Of a DNA stretch of 64,000 nt, positions 50,765 through 59,953 are shown piece by piece. The notes beneath the pieces were generated by a model. The model was given only the letters and a program-made list of their open reading frames with translations. It did no database searches and had not been told where the DNA came from. This DNA is from Rickettsiales bacterium. Lineage in GTDB: Bacteria > Pseudomonadota > Alphaproteobacteria > UBA8366. The stretch is taken from assembly GCA_002724555.1 (NCBI GenBank), contig PBOZ01000030.1, positions 22,830 to 86,829 on the forward strand. The letters are read 5' to 3'. Numbering within the stretch: the stretch's first letter is position 1; each line of letters opens with the position of its first letter. The translations under genes were made by a program, and so were the position numbers.

Positions 50765-52957
50765 TTATTGTTGGGCATCGGCAGCGGTGAAGCGACGGAC
50801 GACATTTTCAATAATGCGCGAGATATTGTTATCGTAGTTGTTGTGCGCCAACGAACCACAAAACGTAATCGAGCCAACGGAAAAAACCGCGCCACCACCC
50901 GGACAGTCGAAGTAAACCATATCTCCCCTGATAAGTTCTTTATGGCTTTCACCACTGATCGTCGTATCGTTTGTTAACATCTCTTCCGGCACCAACTGAA
51001 AATGATTTTGTGGCGCTTCGGACGTAGCCAAAATTACAGCGTCATGAGGTGTCCCAAGGCTTTTATCGGCCCGATCAAGTTCGAACCCAGCCGCTCCGCC
51101 GCCCGAGAGCCCAAAGTTGCCGATGACCCTATCGGGGACACCCTCGAAAATCCATTTGGTCTCAGGTTTATCGGCGCCTGCAGCTCGGCGATAATAGGTA
51201 CCCTGAAACTTGCCTTGCGAGGAAAATCCAACTCCGCAAAGTTGCTGGGGTGGGCGACCATTGCGTCGCCAAAGGCCACCGTATTCGCCATCGAATGCAT
51301 GGTAATACTCACCCGGCTCTGCAGCCCATGCCCGAATTCCATCCTCGCCTCGGCGTACTTCAATGACTCCGTCCTTCTCCGGGTGGAGCGCCACCCGCCA
51401 ATAGAAGCCATTGCCGCCAAGATAAAGCAGTTTCCCGCCAGTATCCCTGTAGTCAGTCAGCGCATCAAGCGTATTGGTCGTATGATACTCCGGATGGCTG
51501 CAGGTCAAAACCGCTTTATAGGGCTGCAGTAACTGTGCCCCTTCGTGATGCAACTCCCAATCTGTGACTAAGTCGTAGGAAATATCTTTCTCCTCCAGCC
51601 AATCGAGCAAATGAGTATCCGCTGGCAAATGACGCAAACCTGATCCATGTGGATCATAAATTGGAAAATAACCGGGTCGAACGTTCAGCATCGGCCGATG
51701 CCAGGTTACATTGCAGATGCCAGAACCATCTGTGTGGAAGTTGTAAGTCGAAAGCCCAAACTCCGGATGAACGATTGGATTGTAGGGAAAGGCACCCCAA
51801 TCCTTTGCCCGACGCGACCAAGTTTTATCGAAATCACGGCGCGCCTGGTTGCCGTATATCGTATAGGTGAAGGTTGGAATAAGAACGCACACTTCTGCTG
51901 TTTGCGTACCTTTCGAGGGGCAGACAACAAAGGGAAGGACTTCCCAACTATCGCCAGACTGGAGTCGCGCTCCATAAAGACCTGTCCTGAGATTATCGGG
52001 CACAGTGTACGTAAAGTCAGTTTCCCATTCGCAGTCCTCAATGTCGTCATCGTGAAAATGGATAGCACCATAGGTTTCGGGAGCATGCTTCCAACGCATT
52101 TCGTTACCCGTCCAGTTGGACCCTTTCATCGCACGTGCCGGTGCATTGTAGACATAGCCGTGCAGCCCGAGTGGCCCAGCGTCGACGACGCGCTTCGTTG
52201 ATATGCCTTGCGCCAAATCCCAATGGCTAATCATATTCGATTCCGATTGTGTCGGATCAATGGCGGCGTTATAGGCTTTGGGCGCCTCTATCTTGCCATT
52301 ATAATGTCCCTGAATGGGTGCACCTCCAGTAGCAGCAATCAAGACCGGCGCATTCGTCTCCAGCGCCGCACTCCCAACAATTTTCGAACTTACGGACACT
52401 TTCTTCCCGCTAATCTGTGCTAATGGCAACTGACCAACGGTGACGTCACCAGAAACGCCATCGACACTTACCCAAATGCGGTACCAATGCCGCTCCAAGA
52501 GCGGTACACCGGTCGAAAGACGGAGCGGTTCACGACTATCCTGTCCAACCAACGCGTCAACGCCGTTCGGTCCCACCATAAGCGCAAGACCATTACCAGA
52601 TTCGATGTCAAATCGGCATAATACCCCTTGATCCGGCTTGCTCAAACGCGTGGGCCAAATAGTTGCAGCGAAAGTCAGGCGATCAACACCATCAAACGCG
52701 CTACCCGGTATCACTTTTGCGTAGGACCCAAGATGAACATCCTGCAAACGCGATGGATAGCTGCCGGCAAAATCAGCCGGTATGTCGGCTTCCTTCATCC
52801 CCGGTCCAGCCGGATTGGGGTCGCCACAGGTAATGCGCACCAGTTTCGCGTCATAAGGCTCAGATGATGCGCATGACACTTTAAAGGCGATAGTATCGCC
52901 AGGACGAACGGAAAGCCTGTCACTATAACCAATAAGAGGAATTTCACTCGCTGCCAT
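50765..52957 (-). CDS. N,N-dimethylformamidase large-subunit homologue (DmfA2-like)
   Basis: A 730-residue homologue of the large subunit of N,N-dimethylformamidase. An N-terminal beta domain (YSDRLSVRPGDTIAFKVS) is followed by a laminin-G-like sandwich (about residues 90-230) and the core with WETDFTYTVPDNLRTGLYGARL, YTIYGNQARRDFDKTWSRR and DYRDTGGKLLYLGGNGFYW. Characterised dimethylformamidases use mononuclear iron ligated by Tyr, Tyr and Glu, and need a small subunit. I find no small-subunit gene here, so amide hydrolysis with another partner, or another substrate, should be considered. It is divergent from a class III-type aminotransferase. Confidence 0.82.
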   Translation of the reverse strand: MAASEIPLIGYSDRLSVRPGDTIAFKVSCASSEPYDAKLVRITCGDPNPAGPGMKEADIPADFAGSYPSRLQDVHLGSYAKVIPGSAFDGVDRLTFAATIWPTRLSKPDQGVLCRFDIESGNGLALMVGPNGVDALVGQDSREPLRLSTGVPLLERHWYRIWVSVDGVSGDVTVGQLPLAQISGKKVSVSSKIVGSAALETNAPVLIAATGGAPIQGHYNGKIEAPKAYNAAIDPTQSESNMISHWDLAQGISTKRVVDAGPLGLHGYVYNAPARAMKGSNWTGNEMRWKHAPETYGAIHFHDDDIEDCEWETDFTYTVPDNLRTGLYGARLQSGDSWEVLPFVVCPSKGTQTAEVCVLIPTFTYTIYGNQARRDFDKTWSRRAKDWGAFPYNPIVHPEFGLSTYNFHTDGSGICNVTWHRPMLNVRPGYFPIYDPHGSGLRHLPADTHLLDWLEEKDISYDLVTDWELHHEGAQLLQPYKAVLTCSHPEYHTTNTLDALTDYRDTGGKLLYLGGNGFYWRVALHPEKDGVIEVRRGEDGIRAWAAEPGEYYHAFDGEYGGLWRRNGRPPQQLCGVGFSSQGKFQGTYYRRAAGADKPETKWIFEGVPDRVIGNFGLSGGGAAGFELDRADKSLGTPHDAVILATSEAPQNHFQLVPEEMLTNDTTISGESHKELIRGDMVYFDCPGGGAVFSVGSITFCGSLAHNNYDNNISRIIENVVRRFTAADAQQ

Positions 52958-53042
52958 TTCATCGCCATTTCATTTGTTCATTGCCTCACTTCAATTAGGT
53001 TACTCTCTAGTAGTTGTCGACGAATCCCGGAAAGGAACGAAT

Positions 53043-54359
53043 ATGCCCCAATCATCTGAAGAGCTTTTTAAGAGAGCCCGTGAGCGCTTGGCTGGCGGCG
53101 TGTCGCATGAAAGCCGCTTTAAAGGGCCATTCCCGAAATATATTGACCGTGCGGAAGGATCACGAAAATTCGAGGTCGACGGCAAGGAATATGTTGATTA
53201 CGCCATGGGTAGTGCTTCCCTGCTCTTGGGTCACGCACATCCAAAAGTGGTCGCCGCCTTAACCGAACAAGCAACGAAAGGCACTTTCTTTGCCGATTGT
53301 CATCCGCTCGAAGTCGAATGGGCAGGCTTGATCCAGGAGCTAATCCCATGCGCGGAACGTGTCCGTTTTGTTAGTTCAGGTACGGAAGCCACCATGCTTG
53401 CTATCCGCATCGGACGCGCCTACTCCGGGAAGAATAAAATACTCAGATTTGAAGGTCATTATCATGGCTGGCACGAATTCGTTGATCTTGGCATGAATGC
53501 GCCTTACGACGAGCCAACCTCTCTTGGTATACTGCCCGGAACTCTGGACTCGACGGTTGTCGTTAAACCCAATATAGAACATGTCGCCGATGCCCTGAAG
53601 GATGACCACGATATAGGGACTATCATCTGCGAGGTCTCTGGAGCAAATTACGGCAGTGTACCTCTACCTGATGATTTTCTGCCCGAACTGCGCCGACTGG
53701 CAGATGAATACAACGCCGTTCTTATTTTTGACGAAGTCATTACTGGGTTCCGATGGAGTCCTGGCGGCCGGCAGGCTAGAGATGGAGTACTCCCAGACAT
53801 ATGCTCAATGGCGAAGATCGTAACCGGCGGCATGCCGGGAGGCGCCATTGGAGGACGCGAGGAATTCATGCGTCTTCTCGACCCAACAGTGGAATTCCGC
53901 GGTCAAACTCCTGGCGTCACCCATAAGGGCACGTTCAACGGAAATCCGTTGGTAGCAGCAAGTGGCGTTGCTGCACTATCGGAGATCAAGACTGGCAAAC
54001 CAAACAAACGCGCTGATGCAGCCGCTAAACGGCTGCGCAGTGGTATGCGTCAGGTGATTGAACAACATCAAGTGGCCGGCGCCGTATACGGTGAAGCATC
54101 GACTTTCCACCTCTATCTCGGTGATGACGTAAAAGGCGGATCAGTCGAGGGTCTTGGCGCAGAAAAAATTCGAGGCATTCCAAAATCCACTATCAGTGCC
54201 ATGCAAAGTGGCATGCGTAAACGAGGAGTCGATCTTATGTCACACATGAGCGGTGTCACCTCAATGGCACACACCGAAGCAGATGTTGACGAGACGCTTC
54301 AGGCTTTTGAGGATACTGTTCAGGAGATGATTGCCGACGGTCACATCGGCGGGCGCTAA
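53043..54359 (+). CDS. Aminotransferase class III, glutamate-1-semialdehyde-aminomutase-like
   Basis: A 438-residue PLP enzyme of the HemL/GSAM-like subgroup. LAGGVSHESRF is the typical N-terminus, YVDYAMGSASLLLGHAHPKV follows, then FVSSGTEATMLAIRIGRAYSGKNKILRFEGHYHGWHEF, LIFDEVITGFRWSPGG with the PLP Asp, and SMAKIVTGGMPGGAIGGREEFM with the PLP lysine. The frame opens 23 codons upstream; the ATG at 53043 has AAGGA seven bases ahead and matches the family. It shares a short divergent region with the DmfA2-like gene, so deamination of an amine released there is an inferred link. Confidence 0.9.
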   Translation: MPQSSEELFKRARERLAGGVSHESRFKGPFPKYIDRAEGSRKFEVDGKEYVDYAMGSASLLLGHAHPKVVAALTEQATKGTFFADCHPLEVEWAGLIQELIPCAERVRFVSSGTEATMLAIRIGRAYSGKNKILRFEGHYHGWHEFVDLGMNAPYDEPTSLGILPGTLDSTVVVKPNIEHVADALKDDHDIGTIICEVSGANYGSVPLPDDFLPELRRLADEYNAVLIFDEVITGFRWSPGGRQARDGVLPDICSMAKIVTGGMPGGAIGGREEFMRLLDPTVEFRGQTPGVTHKGTFNGNPLVAASGVAALSEIKTGKPNKRADAAAKRLRSGMRQVIEQHQVAGAVYGEASTFHLYLGDDVKGGSVEGLGAEKIRGIPKSTISAMQSGMRKRGVDLMSHMSGVTSMAHTEADVDETLQAFEDTVQEMIADGHIGGR

Positions 54360-54368
54360 TCGATATTA

Positions 54369-55472
54369 ATGGATTCGATCACCCAATTCGCACTTGGTGC
54401 CACCGTTGGAGCGGCTTTACTCAGCAAACGGGCAGGACCCCGTTCAGGGATAATAATCGGAGGTCTCCTTGGAACATTACCGGACGTCGATGTCTTTGTG
54501 CCGTTTGCTGACCCCGTGGCCTCATTCGTCGGACATCGCGGCGCAACACATTCGCTAATTGTTCATACGCTGGTTACACCGCTTATCAGCGAAGCGTTGG
54601 TGCGGGGCTTTTTAAGTCTGCGAAACATCCGCGCACTTGTATATGCTACTGTCTTTTTGTGCCTCACAACGCACGCGTTACTAGACGCAATGACCATATA
54701 TGGCACACGTTTGTTTTGGCCCCTCTGGAACGAACCAGTTGGGCTCGGATCGATCTTCATTATTGATCCACTATTTTCGTTACCACTGCTTATTGTGACT
54801 ATATGGGCCGCGTTCCTGCATAAGTGGACCGTCCTATACAGCAGAGCAGTGAGGTGCGCGCTGTTTCTCTCGGCATTATACCTCGTGTGGACGGTGGTCG
54901 GGCAGCAGATAGCCGAAACGCGCGGCGTCAAACATCTCGAAGAGAAGGGCCTGTCGGCTAGGGAGGTACTTGCCGGACCAACGCCGTTCAATTCTTTATT
55001 CTGGCGGGTTATTTCTATCGACGGACCGACATACTATCACGTCTATGTACCTTTGCTCGCTGACACCAATAAAATCACGGCATACCAGCACGAAAGATGG
55101 GGTGCAGATGTTTCATGCTGGGCCAAACTGGAGACATCTGGGAATAGCGTCACCACTAAGCTGGTGAATTTTTCAGACAATTTTTATCAAATAACACGAA
55201 ACGGAATTGATATTGTGGTCTCAGACCTCCGAATGGGTACCTATCCGCAATTCGCATTCCGATTTGCGGTTGCTGCATATTCAGACGGCTTTATTACCAA
55301 AAAGAAGCCAATTCGCCTCCCGACCAAGCACCATTGGGCTGGCGATTCGGATTGGCTCATCGCAGGTATAATGGGTAAAAGAATGATCCGACCGAAGGAA
55401 AAAACACACTTAATTGTGGACAAGACAACCCAAGTCGATCAAGCCAAAAAGAACACCGCGAGTGACTGTTGA
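54369..55472 (+). CDS. YdjM/DUF457-family membrane-bound metal-dependent hydrolase
   Basis: A 367-residue inner-membrane protein of the YdjM/DUF457 family. MDSITQFALGATVGAALL is the first helix, IIGGLLGTLPDVDVFVP carries the aspartates and FVGHRGATHSL the histidines of the proposed metal site (YdjM family H-x3-THS motif). Four or five more hydrophobic segments run to about residue 195 (LFLSALYLVWTVVGQQIAE), then comes a soluble C-terminal domain. Family function is poorly defined; some relatives are LexA-regulated. It starts nine bases after the aminotransferase stop. Confidence 0.85.
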   Translation: MDSITQFALGATVGAALLSKRAGPRSGIIIGGLLGTLPDVDVFVPFADPVASFVGHRGATHSLIVHTLVTPLISEALVRGFLSLRNIRALVYATVFLCLTTHALLDAMTIYGTRLFWPLWNEPVGLGSIFIIDPLFSLPLLIVTIWAAFLHKWTVLYSRAVRCALFLSALYLVWTVVGQQIAETRGVKHLEEKGLSAREVLAGPTPFNSLFWRVISIDGPTYYHVYVPLLADTNKITAYQHERWGADVSCWAKLETSGNSVTTKLVNFSDNFYQITRNGIDIVVSDLRMGTYPQFAFRFAVAAYSDGFITKKKPIRLPTKHHWAGDSDWLIAGIMGKRMIRPKEKTHLIVDKTTQVDQAKKNTASDC

Positions 55473-56377
55473 ACCATTCAAACTGTGAACGTAGATCAAT
55501 ATGCTTTGAGGAAAAATCGAGAGTTATTGCGATTGCGATACATCGGATATCGTTTTTCCTAGCCATTACAATAGTACTCTGCGGCTGCAGCCAACTTAAA
55601 TTGCTTTATTCATTCAGCGGCGAAGTTATCAAAAGTAAGGCAAGTTATTTTCTTGACTTGGATGAAACCGAGGAGTCCGCATTAGAAGCGAAGGTGAGTG
55701 AACTTGTCGATTGGCACCGTGCCCAGATGCTGCCTCATTACGCCTCTTTCCTGCATCAAATAGCCGACCATGTTGACGTGGGGCCAATTAGAGAGGCATT
55801 TGTACGCAGCACAATCGACGGCTTTAGATCATTAATGACGAAGACAGTTGAAGGCGCCACGCCCTTCATAAGCGAAGTTCTTTTCCAACATACGACACCA
55901 GCTAAACTTGCCCATCTGCGCTCCCGCATGGAGGAGCGGCTCAAAGAACACCGCGCCGAACTCGAGGAACCGCAGGCCGACCGCATCAGTATGAAGACCG
56001 AAAAAACAAATTCGTGGTTTGAGCGTTTATTCGGCAATTTCACACCAGCACAGACAAAACTTACTCGTGGCTATTTTAAAAAATCTGAAAAAATGACGGC
56101 CGTTTATTTGGATGCGCGCGAAAAACGTTGGCAGGCTTTCTTAACGTTTCTTGGCCAAAACCCAACACCAGAAGAAATTCAACAATTTATATCAATCATA
56201 TTATTACAATCCGAACAGGTCATTGGCCAACAATACAAGCAACTCTCCCAAATGTGGTGGACCCAATTTACTTACTGGATAGTTGAGATATCGGTATCCC
56301 TCTCGCTGCAGCAAAGGCGTCATTTTACTCAGCTCCTGCGCAGCTATGCGGCGGACATGACTGAATTGTCGAACTAA
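55469..56377 (+). CDS. DUF6279-like lipoprotein
   Basis: A 302-residue protein that looks like a lipoprotein. A basic N-terminus and hydrophobic ISFFLAITIVLCGCSQL end in a probable lipobox cysteine (LCGC). The mature part is helical and acidic, starting LLYSFSGEVIKSKASYFLDLDETEESALEAK, which is the DUF6279 layout. Function unknown. The only codon available upstream is a TTG at 55469 overlapping the preceding stop; the true start could be further in, since the signal begins about 24 residues later. The two genes are probably co-translated. Confidence 0.75.
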   Translation: MNHSNCERRSICFEEKSRVIAIAIHRISFFLAITIVLCGCSQLKLLYSFSGEVIKSKASYFLDLDETEESALEAKVSELVDWHRAQMLPHYASFLHQIADHVDVGPIREAFVRSTIDGFRSLMTKTVEGATPFISEVLFQHTTPAKLAHLRSRMEERLKEHRAELEEPQADRISMKTEKTNSWFERLFGNFTPAQTKLTRGYFKKSEKMTAVYLDAREKRWQAFLTFLGQNPTPEEIQQFISIILLQSEQVIGQQYKQLSQMWWTQFTYWIVEISVSLSLQQRRHFTQLLRSYAADMTELSN

Positions 56378-56451
56378 CGTTCTTTCCTTGTGGCGTTGCG
56401 TTCACGCACCACCACTCTATTGTTGTTCGCGACGTAATTTTGGAGAAAAAA

Positions 56452-57309
56452 ATGAATTGGAGCGAACGCCGCATGCGCTTTCGGGCGTTAATCGAGGGAG
56501 ATCGGTGTGTTCATCCGGGCTCCGTATTTGACGCGATGTCGGCACGGATCGCCGAGGATTTGGGGTTTGAGATTGGTATGTTCGCGGGCTCAACCGCTTC
56601 CCTCGCAGTCCTTGGTGCACCCGATCATATCGTTCTCACTTTACCCGAATTCGCTAACCAAGCGTATCGCATCTGCCGTGCTGGCAATCTTGCAATATTG
56701 GTGGATGCGGATCACGGCTATGGTAACGCGCTGAACGTAATGCGGACGGTCGAGGAGCTAGAAACGGCTGGCGTCAGTGCCGCCTCCATTGAAGATACGG
56801 AATTGCCACAACCCTTTGGGAGCGTCGGGACACCACGGATGCTATCGATAGAAGAGGGCGTCGGCAAAATGAAAGCAGCAATCGAAGCACGCCAGGATCC
56901 AAAATTCGTAATCGCTGGGCGGACCAGCGCCTGCACCATCTCCGATGTAAACGACTGCATTGCTCGCGCGAAGGCCTACGAAGCGGCTGGTGTCGACATG
57001 ATCTTCCTCGCCGGGGTCAAATCGATTAACGATATCGAAGCAGTCGCCGCAGAGATCAACATCCCGATGGTAATCGGTGGTGGCCCTACACCCAACCTCG
57101 ACCACTACAGCAAGATCGGTGTTCGGATCGCATTACAGGGACACAAGCCAATCATGGCCGCTGTCCAGGGCGTTTACGATACGCTTAAAGCACTCCGGGA
57201 CGGTGTGCCACATGGTGACATCGAATACTATGCCAAACCGAACTTGATGGCGCAGGTGACACGCAGCGGTGATTACGACCGCTGGATGAAAGACTTTTTG
57301 GGCGGATAA
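56452..57309 (+). CDS. Isocitrate lyase/PEP mutase family, oxaloacetate-decarboxylase-like
   Basis: A 285-residue TIM-barrel of the ICL/PEP-mutase superfamily. HPGSVFDAMSARIAEDLGF holds the N-terminal helix, LVDADHGYGNALNVMRTVEELE carries the metal Asp pair, SIEDTELPQPFGS the loop and VIAGRTSAC the ligand-binding strand. The pattern matches the PA4872-like oxaloacetate decarboxylases rather than true isocitrate lyases, which are longer and have KKCGH. GGAG lies seven bases before the ATG at 56452; the frame starts four codons upstream at TTG. It is followed 10 bases later by ureidoglycolate lyase. Confidence 0.85.
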   Translation: MNWSERRMRFRALIEGDRCVHPGSVFDAMSARIAEDLGFEIGMFAGSTASLAVLGAPDHIVLTLPEFANQAYRICRAGNLAILVDADHGYGNALNVMRTVEELETAGVSAASIEDTELPQPFGSVGTPRMLSIEEGVGKMKAAIEARQDPKFVIAGRTSACTISDVNDCIARAKAYEAAGVDMIFLAGVKSINDIEAVAAEINIPMVIGGGPTPNLDHYSKIGVRIALQGHKPIMAAVQGVYDTLKALRDGVPHGDIEYYAKPNLMAQVTRSGDYDRWMKDFLGG

Positions 57310-57319
57310 GAGCCATACG

Positions 57320-57799
57320 ATGGACGTCATACCAGAAATACTAACTCCCAACGCTTTCGCTCCATACGGCCAAGTAATTTCATTGGGGCCCTTGGGCCGG
57401 GCGAATTCAACTCGATATGCCGCCGACGTTGTAAATAGGCGAGCTGACGCTAAGCTCAACGTGTCGATTTCCCAGCAAGTCCCAGTACCCCTGCCGCTCA
57501 CTGTCAGAGCGATGGAAAAGCATCCCCATTCAGCACAAACATTCGTCCCGACGGAGATGAGGCGTTTCTTAGTCTTGGTATGCCCGTCGGACAGAGATGG
57601 AAACCCCAATATCAAACAACTAAAGGCGTTCGTGGGCGATGGCAGCCAAGGCATCAATTATCATCCCGATACTTGGCACCATCCGTTCACTGTTTTGGAC
57701 GAACCCGGCGAATGTGTCGTCTTGCGTTTTGATATGGATGACGATGAAGACACTGTGTGGTTTGTCGTGGAAAATGGTCCGCAGATCGTCGAGGAATGA
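57320..57799 (+). CDS. allA: Ureidoglycolate lyase
   Basis: A 159-residue AllA-type cupin that splits ureidoglycolate to urea and glyoxylate at the end of allantoin breakdown. The family pattern is present: LTPNAFAPYGQVI at the start, MEKHPHSAQTFVPTEMRRFLVLV, KAFVGDGSQGINYHPDTWHHPF with the conserved histidines and VVLRF. It belongs with the adjacent oxaloacetate-decarboxylase-like enzyme only by position. No other purine catabolic genes (allantoinase, allantoate hydrolase) are visible, so either they are elsewhere or the enzyme acts on a related substrate. Confidence 0.85.
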   Translation: MDVIPEILTPNAFAPYGQVISLGPLGRANSTRYAADVVNRRADAKLNVSISQQVPVPLPLTVRAMEKHPHSAQTFVPTEMRRFLVLVCPSDRDGNPNIKQLKAFVGDGSQGINYHPDTWHHPFTVLDEPGECVVLRFDMDDDEDTVWFVVENGPQIVEE

Positions 57800-57853
57800 T
57801 TTAGGATACGGCACGCTTGGCCCGGCTCAAGAAAGCTTTGTGAGGGGCAGATC

Positions 57854-58333
57854 GTGAGCATCTCTAAGTTAGAGGACGCGCTTGTCATATATGTGGACGG
57901 GGATGCTTGTCCTGTCAAAGACGAGGTCTTTCGTGTCGCTGGCCGGCACAAGTTGTTAACCCGCGTCGCAGCAAATACCTGGCTCCGACTACCCACGTCA
58001 CCGCTTATTGAACTTTCCGTGGTCACTGAGGGATTAGACGCCGCCGACGATTGGATCGTCGAAAATATCTCAATCGGAGATATCGTCGTTACTTCGGACA
58101 TTCTACTCGCTGCCCGCTGCCTCGAGAAAGAGGCAACCGTCCTCAACCCAAACGGCAAGCCCTTTAATCAAAATAATATCGGTAGCGCCCTCGCGAACCG
58201 GGAACTAATGGCCAGCCTTCGGGACCGCGGCGAAATACGGGGCCACAATCCGACATTTTCCAAGCAAGACCGGGTACATTTTCTCAACGCTCTCGAAAAA
58301 GCCGTGCAATTCGCAACTAGCCGGTCCGGGTAG
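57854..58333 (+). CDS. YaiI/YqxD family (DUF188) protein
   Basis: A 159-residue YaiI/YqxD protein, a nuclease-like (PIN-type) fold of unknown function. VIYVDGDACPVKDEVFRVAGRH at the N-terminus holds the conserved acidic cluster (DGDACPVKDE), ISIGDIVVTSDILLAARCLEK the second conserved acidic strand, and LNPNGKPFNQNNIGSALANRELM the third block. The GTG start has a weak ribosome site. It is a stand-alone conserved gene, probably RNA-related from its fold. Confidence 0.9.
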   Translation: MSISKLEDALVIYVDGDACPVKDEVFRVAGRHKLLTRVAANTWLRLPTSPLIELSVVTEGLDAADDWIVENISIGDIVVTSDILLAARCLEKEATVLNPNGKPFNQNNIGSALANRELMASLRDRGEIRGHNPTFSKQDRVHFLNALEKAVQFATSRSG

Positions 58334-58391
58334 CCGTCAACTCCTAACGCTCCAGATAATTCTTAAGGAATGCTGAAAAAAAGAGTACCTA

Positions 58392-59153
58392 ATGCTAATT
58401 GCCGTATCTGCTCGTGAAGCCCAGGCAAACCGCGTGGGAAACACATTTCCGGGAATGATCGAAAAACCGTTCTACCGAAGCCTTTATTTCGGCTCCCCAC
58501 CAGCAAAAGGCGGCAACGCCGAAAAAGACAAAATGACGATGCCGCAGGCTTATCTTATAGAGCAGCCGGAGAATAGCACCGTTGCGGCGCACTATCACGA
58601 CACTAACCAGTTCCAGATTTTCGTTCACGGTAGCGGTGCATTTGGTAAAAAACCGTTTTCTGGTCTGATGGTCCACTACGCTAAGGCCCACACGACGTAT
58701 GGCCCAATTGCAGCAGGCGAGAATGGTGCTCATTACATGACACTGCGCAACAACTGGGATTCTGGTGCGAAGCGAATGCCAGAGAACCGCGCTAAACTCC
58801 GCAAGATTAAACGTTTGCATCGCGTCGCTGACGATGTGCCCCTCCCGGATACCGCAACATTAAAGTCAATCTCTATCGAAAAGGTCAACTTGATCCCCTT
58901 GGAGGCAGACGGGCTTGGCGTATGCCTATTCAATTTTGGTCCCGGGCAAGACTGCTCGCTGACCCTCGAGACCGGTGGCGCCGGAGCTTATGCATTTGTT
59001 GCGGTCGGATCTGTGCAGTACGACGAACTCGAGTACGAAACAATGTCCCTTATTTATAGTGGGCCTGAAGAAGCGCCCTTACGGCTGACCGCCGGCATAG
59101 ACGGTGCCAGTGTGCTCTTTCTTCAATTCCCACCGGAACCGGATGACGAGTAA
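58392..59153 (+). CDS. Cupin-like protein of unknown function
   Basis: A 253-residue protein with two cupin-like halves. TVAAHYHDTNQFQIFVHGSGAFGKKP near residue 62 holds the H-x-H pair, followed by MVHYAKAHTTYGPIAAGENGAHYMTL. The second half has GAGAYAFVAVGSVQYDELEYE but no clear metal motif. It resembles no named enzyme I know. It starts 58 bases after the YaiI-like gene and ends 14 bases before an SDR whose AAGGAG ribosome site covers its stop, so it is probably in operon with the SDR and luciferase-like genes that follow. It may act on the same small molecule. Confidence 0.65.
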   Translation: MLIAVSAREAQANRVGNTFPGMIEKPFYRSLYFGSPPAKGGNAEKDKMTMPQAYLIEQPENSTVAAHYHDTNQFQIFVHGSGAFGKKPFSGLMVHYAKAHTTYGPIAAGENGAHYMTLRNNWDSGAKRMPENRAKLRKIKRLHRVADDVPLPDTATLKSISIEKVNLIPLEADGLGVCLFNFGPGQDCSLTLETGGAGAYAFVAVGSVQYDELEYETMSLIYSGPEEAPLRLTAGIDGASVLFLQFPPEPDDE

Positions 59154-59167
59154 GGAGAAGAACGAAA

Positions 59168-59941
59168 ATGGCTCGATTGAAAGGAAAAATCGCACTTATA
59201 ACAGGGGCAGCCTCGGGATTTGGGGCGGCAAGCGGCAAGCTGTTTGCGCAGGAAGGCGCAAAAGTTGTTTTAACCGACAAGAACGGGGATGGCGTTAAAG
59301 CAGTTGCGGAGGAGATCGGCAAATCAGCGAGCGCCATAACCCACGATGTAACATCAGAAGAAAATTGGACGCGTGTCGTCACCGATACTATTTCAAAGCA
59401 TGGCAAACTCGACATCCTTATGAATAACGCCGGCGTCATGGGTACAGGCGCTCCACAGGACATCGAAAATATGAGCCTTGAGGAATGGAAATTCGTGCAG
59501 GAAATCAACAGTGATGGCGTTTTTCTAGGTTGCCGCGCGGTAATCCAAGCCATGAAAGACAATGGCGGCGGTTCGATCATAAATATTTCTTCTACAGCTG
59601 GCTTCCGGGCGACCCCTGGTATCGCCGCCTATGGCGCCTCCAAAGGAGCCGTTCGGCAATTGACCAAATCTGTTGCCGCCTACTGCGGCCGTAAAGGCTA
59701 TAACATTCGATGCAATTCTATTCACCCCGGCATGGTACGCACACCATTGGGTGAAGCCGTATTAAGGTATTACGGAGAGCTCGAGGAATCTGCGAAAAAA
59801 CGAATAGAATCGGTGCCATTGGGACGTCTTGGCGAGGTAGAGGATGTTGCTTATGCGGCGCTGTATTTAGCTTCAGATGAGGCCCGCTACATTAACAGCA
59901 ATGAGCTCGTTGTCGATGGTGGCATGCTCGGCGGTGGATAA
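59168..59941 (+). CDS. SDR-family dehydrogenase, hydroxysteroid-dehydrogenase-like
   Basis: A 257-residue classical SDR with all canonical elements. ITGAASGFGAASGKLF is the cofactor motif, NNAGVMG is near residue 87, ISSTAGF holds the catalytic serine and YGASKGAVRQL the Tyr and Lys. VDGGMLGGG ends the sequence as in 3-alpha/20-beta-hydroxysteroid and cyclopentanol-type dehydrogenases. AAGGAG precedes the ATG. It lies 12 bases before the luciferase-like gene and likely oxidises an alcohol that the monooxygenase made or consumes. Confidence 0.9.
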   Translation: MARLKGKIALITGAASGFGAASGKLFAQEGAKVVLTDKNGDGVKAVAEEIGKSASAITHDVTSEENWTRVVTDTISKHGKLDILMNNAGVMGTGAPQDIENMSLEEWKFVQEINSDGVFLGCRAVIQAMKDNGGGSIINISSTAGFRATPGIAAYGASKGAVRQLTKSVAAYCGRKGYNIRCNSIHPGMVRTPLGEAVLRYYGELEESAKKRIESVPLGRLGEVEDVAYAALYLASDEARYINSNELVVDGGMLGGG

Positions 59942-59953
59942 GGAGAGAGACGA

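Noticed and set aside
57661..58158. A long minus-strand serine-rich frame across AllA and YaiI.
   Set aside because: Opposite two recognised genes, with no domain similarity.
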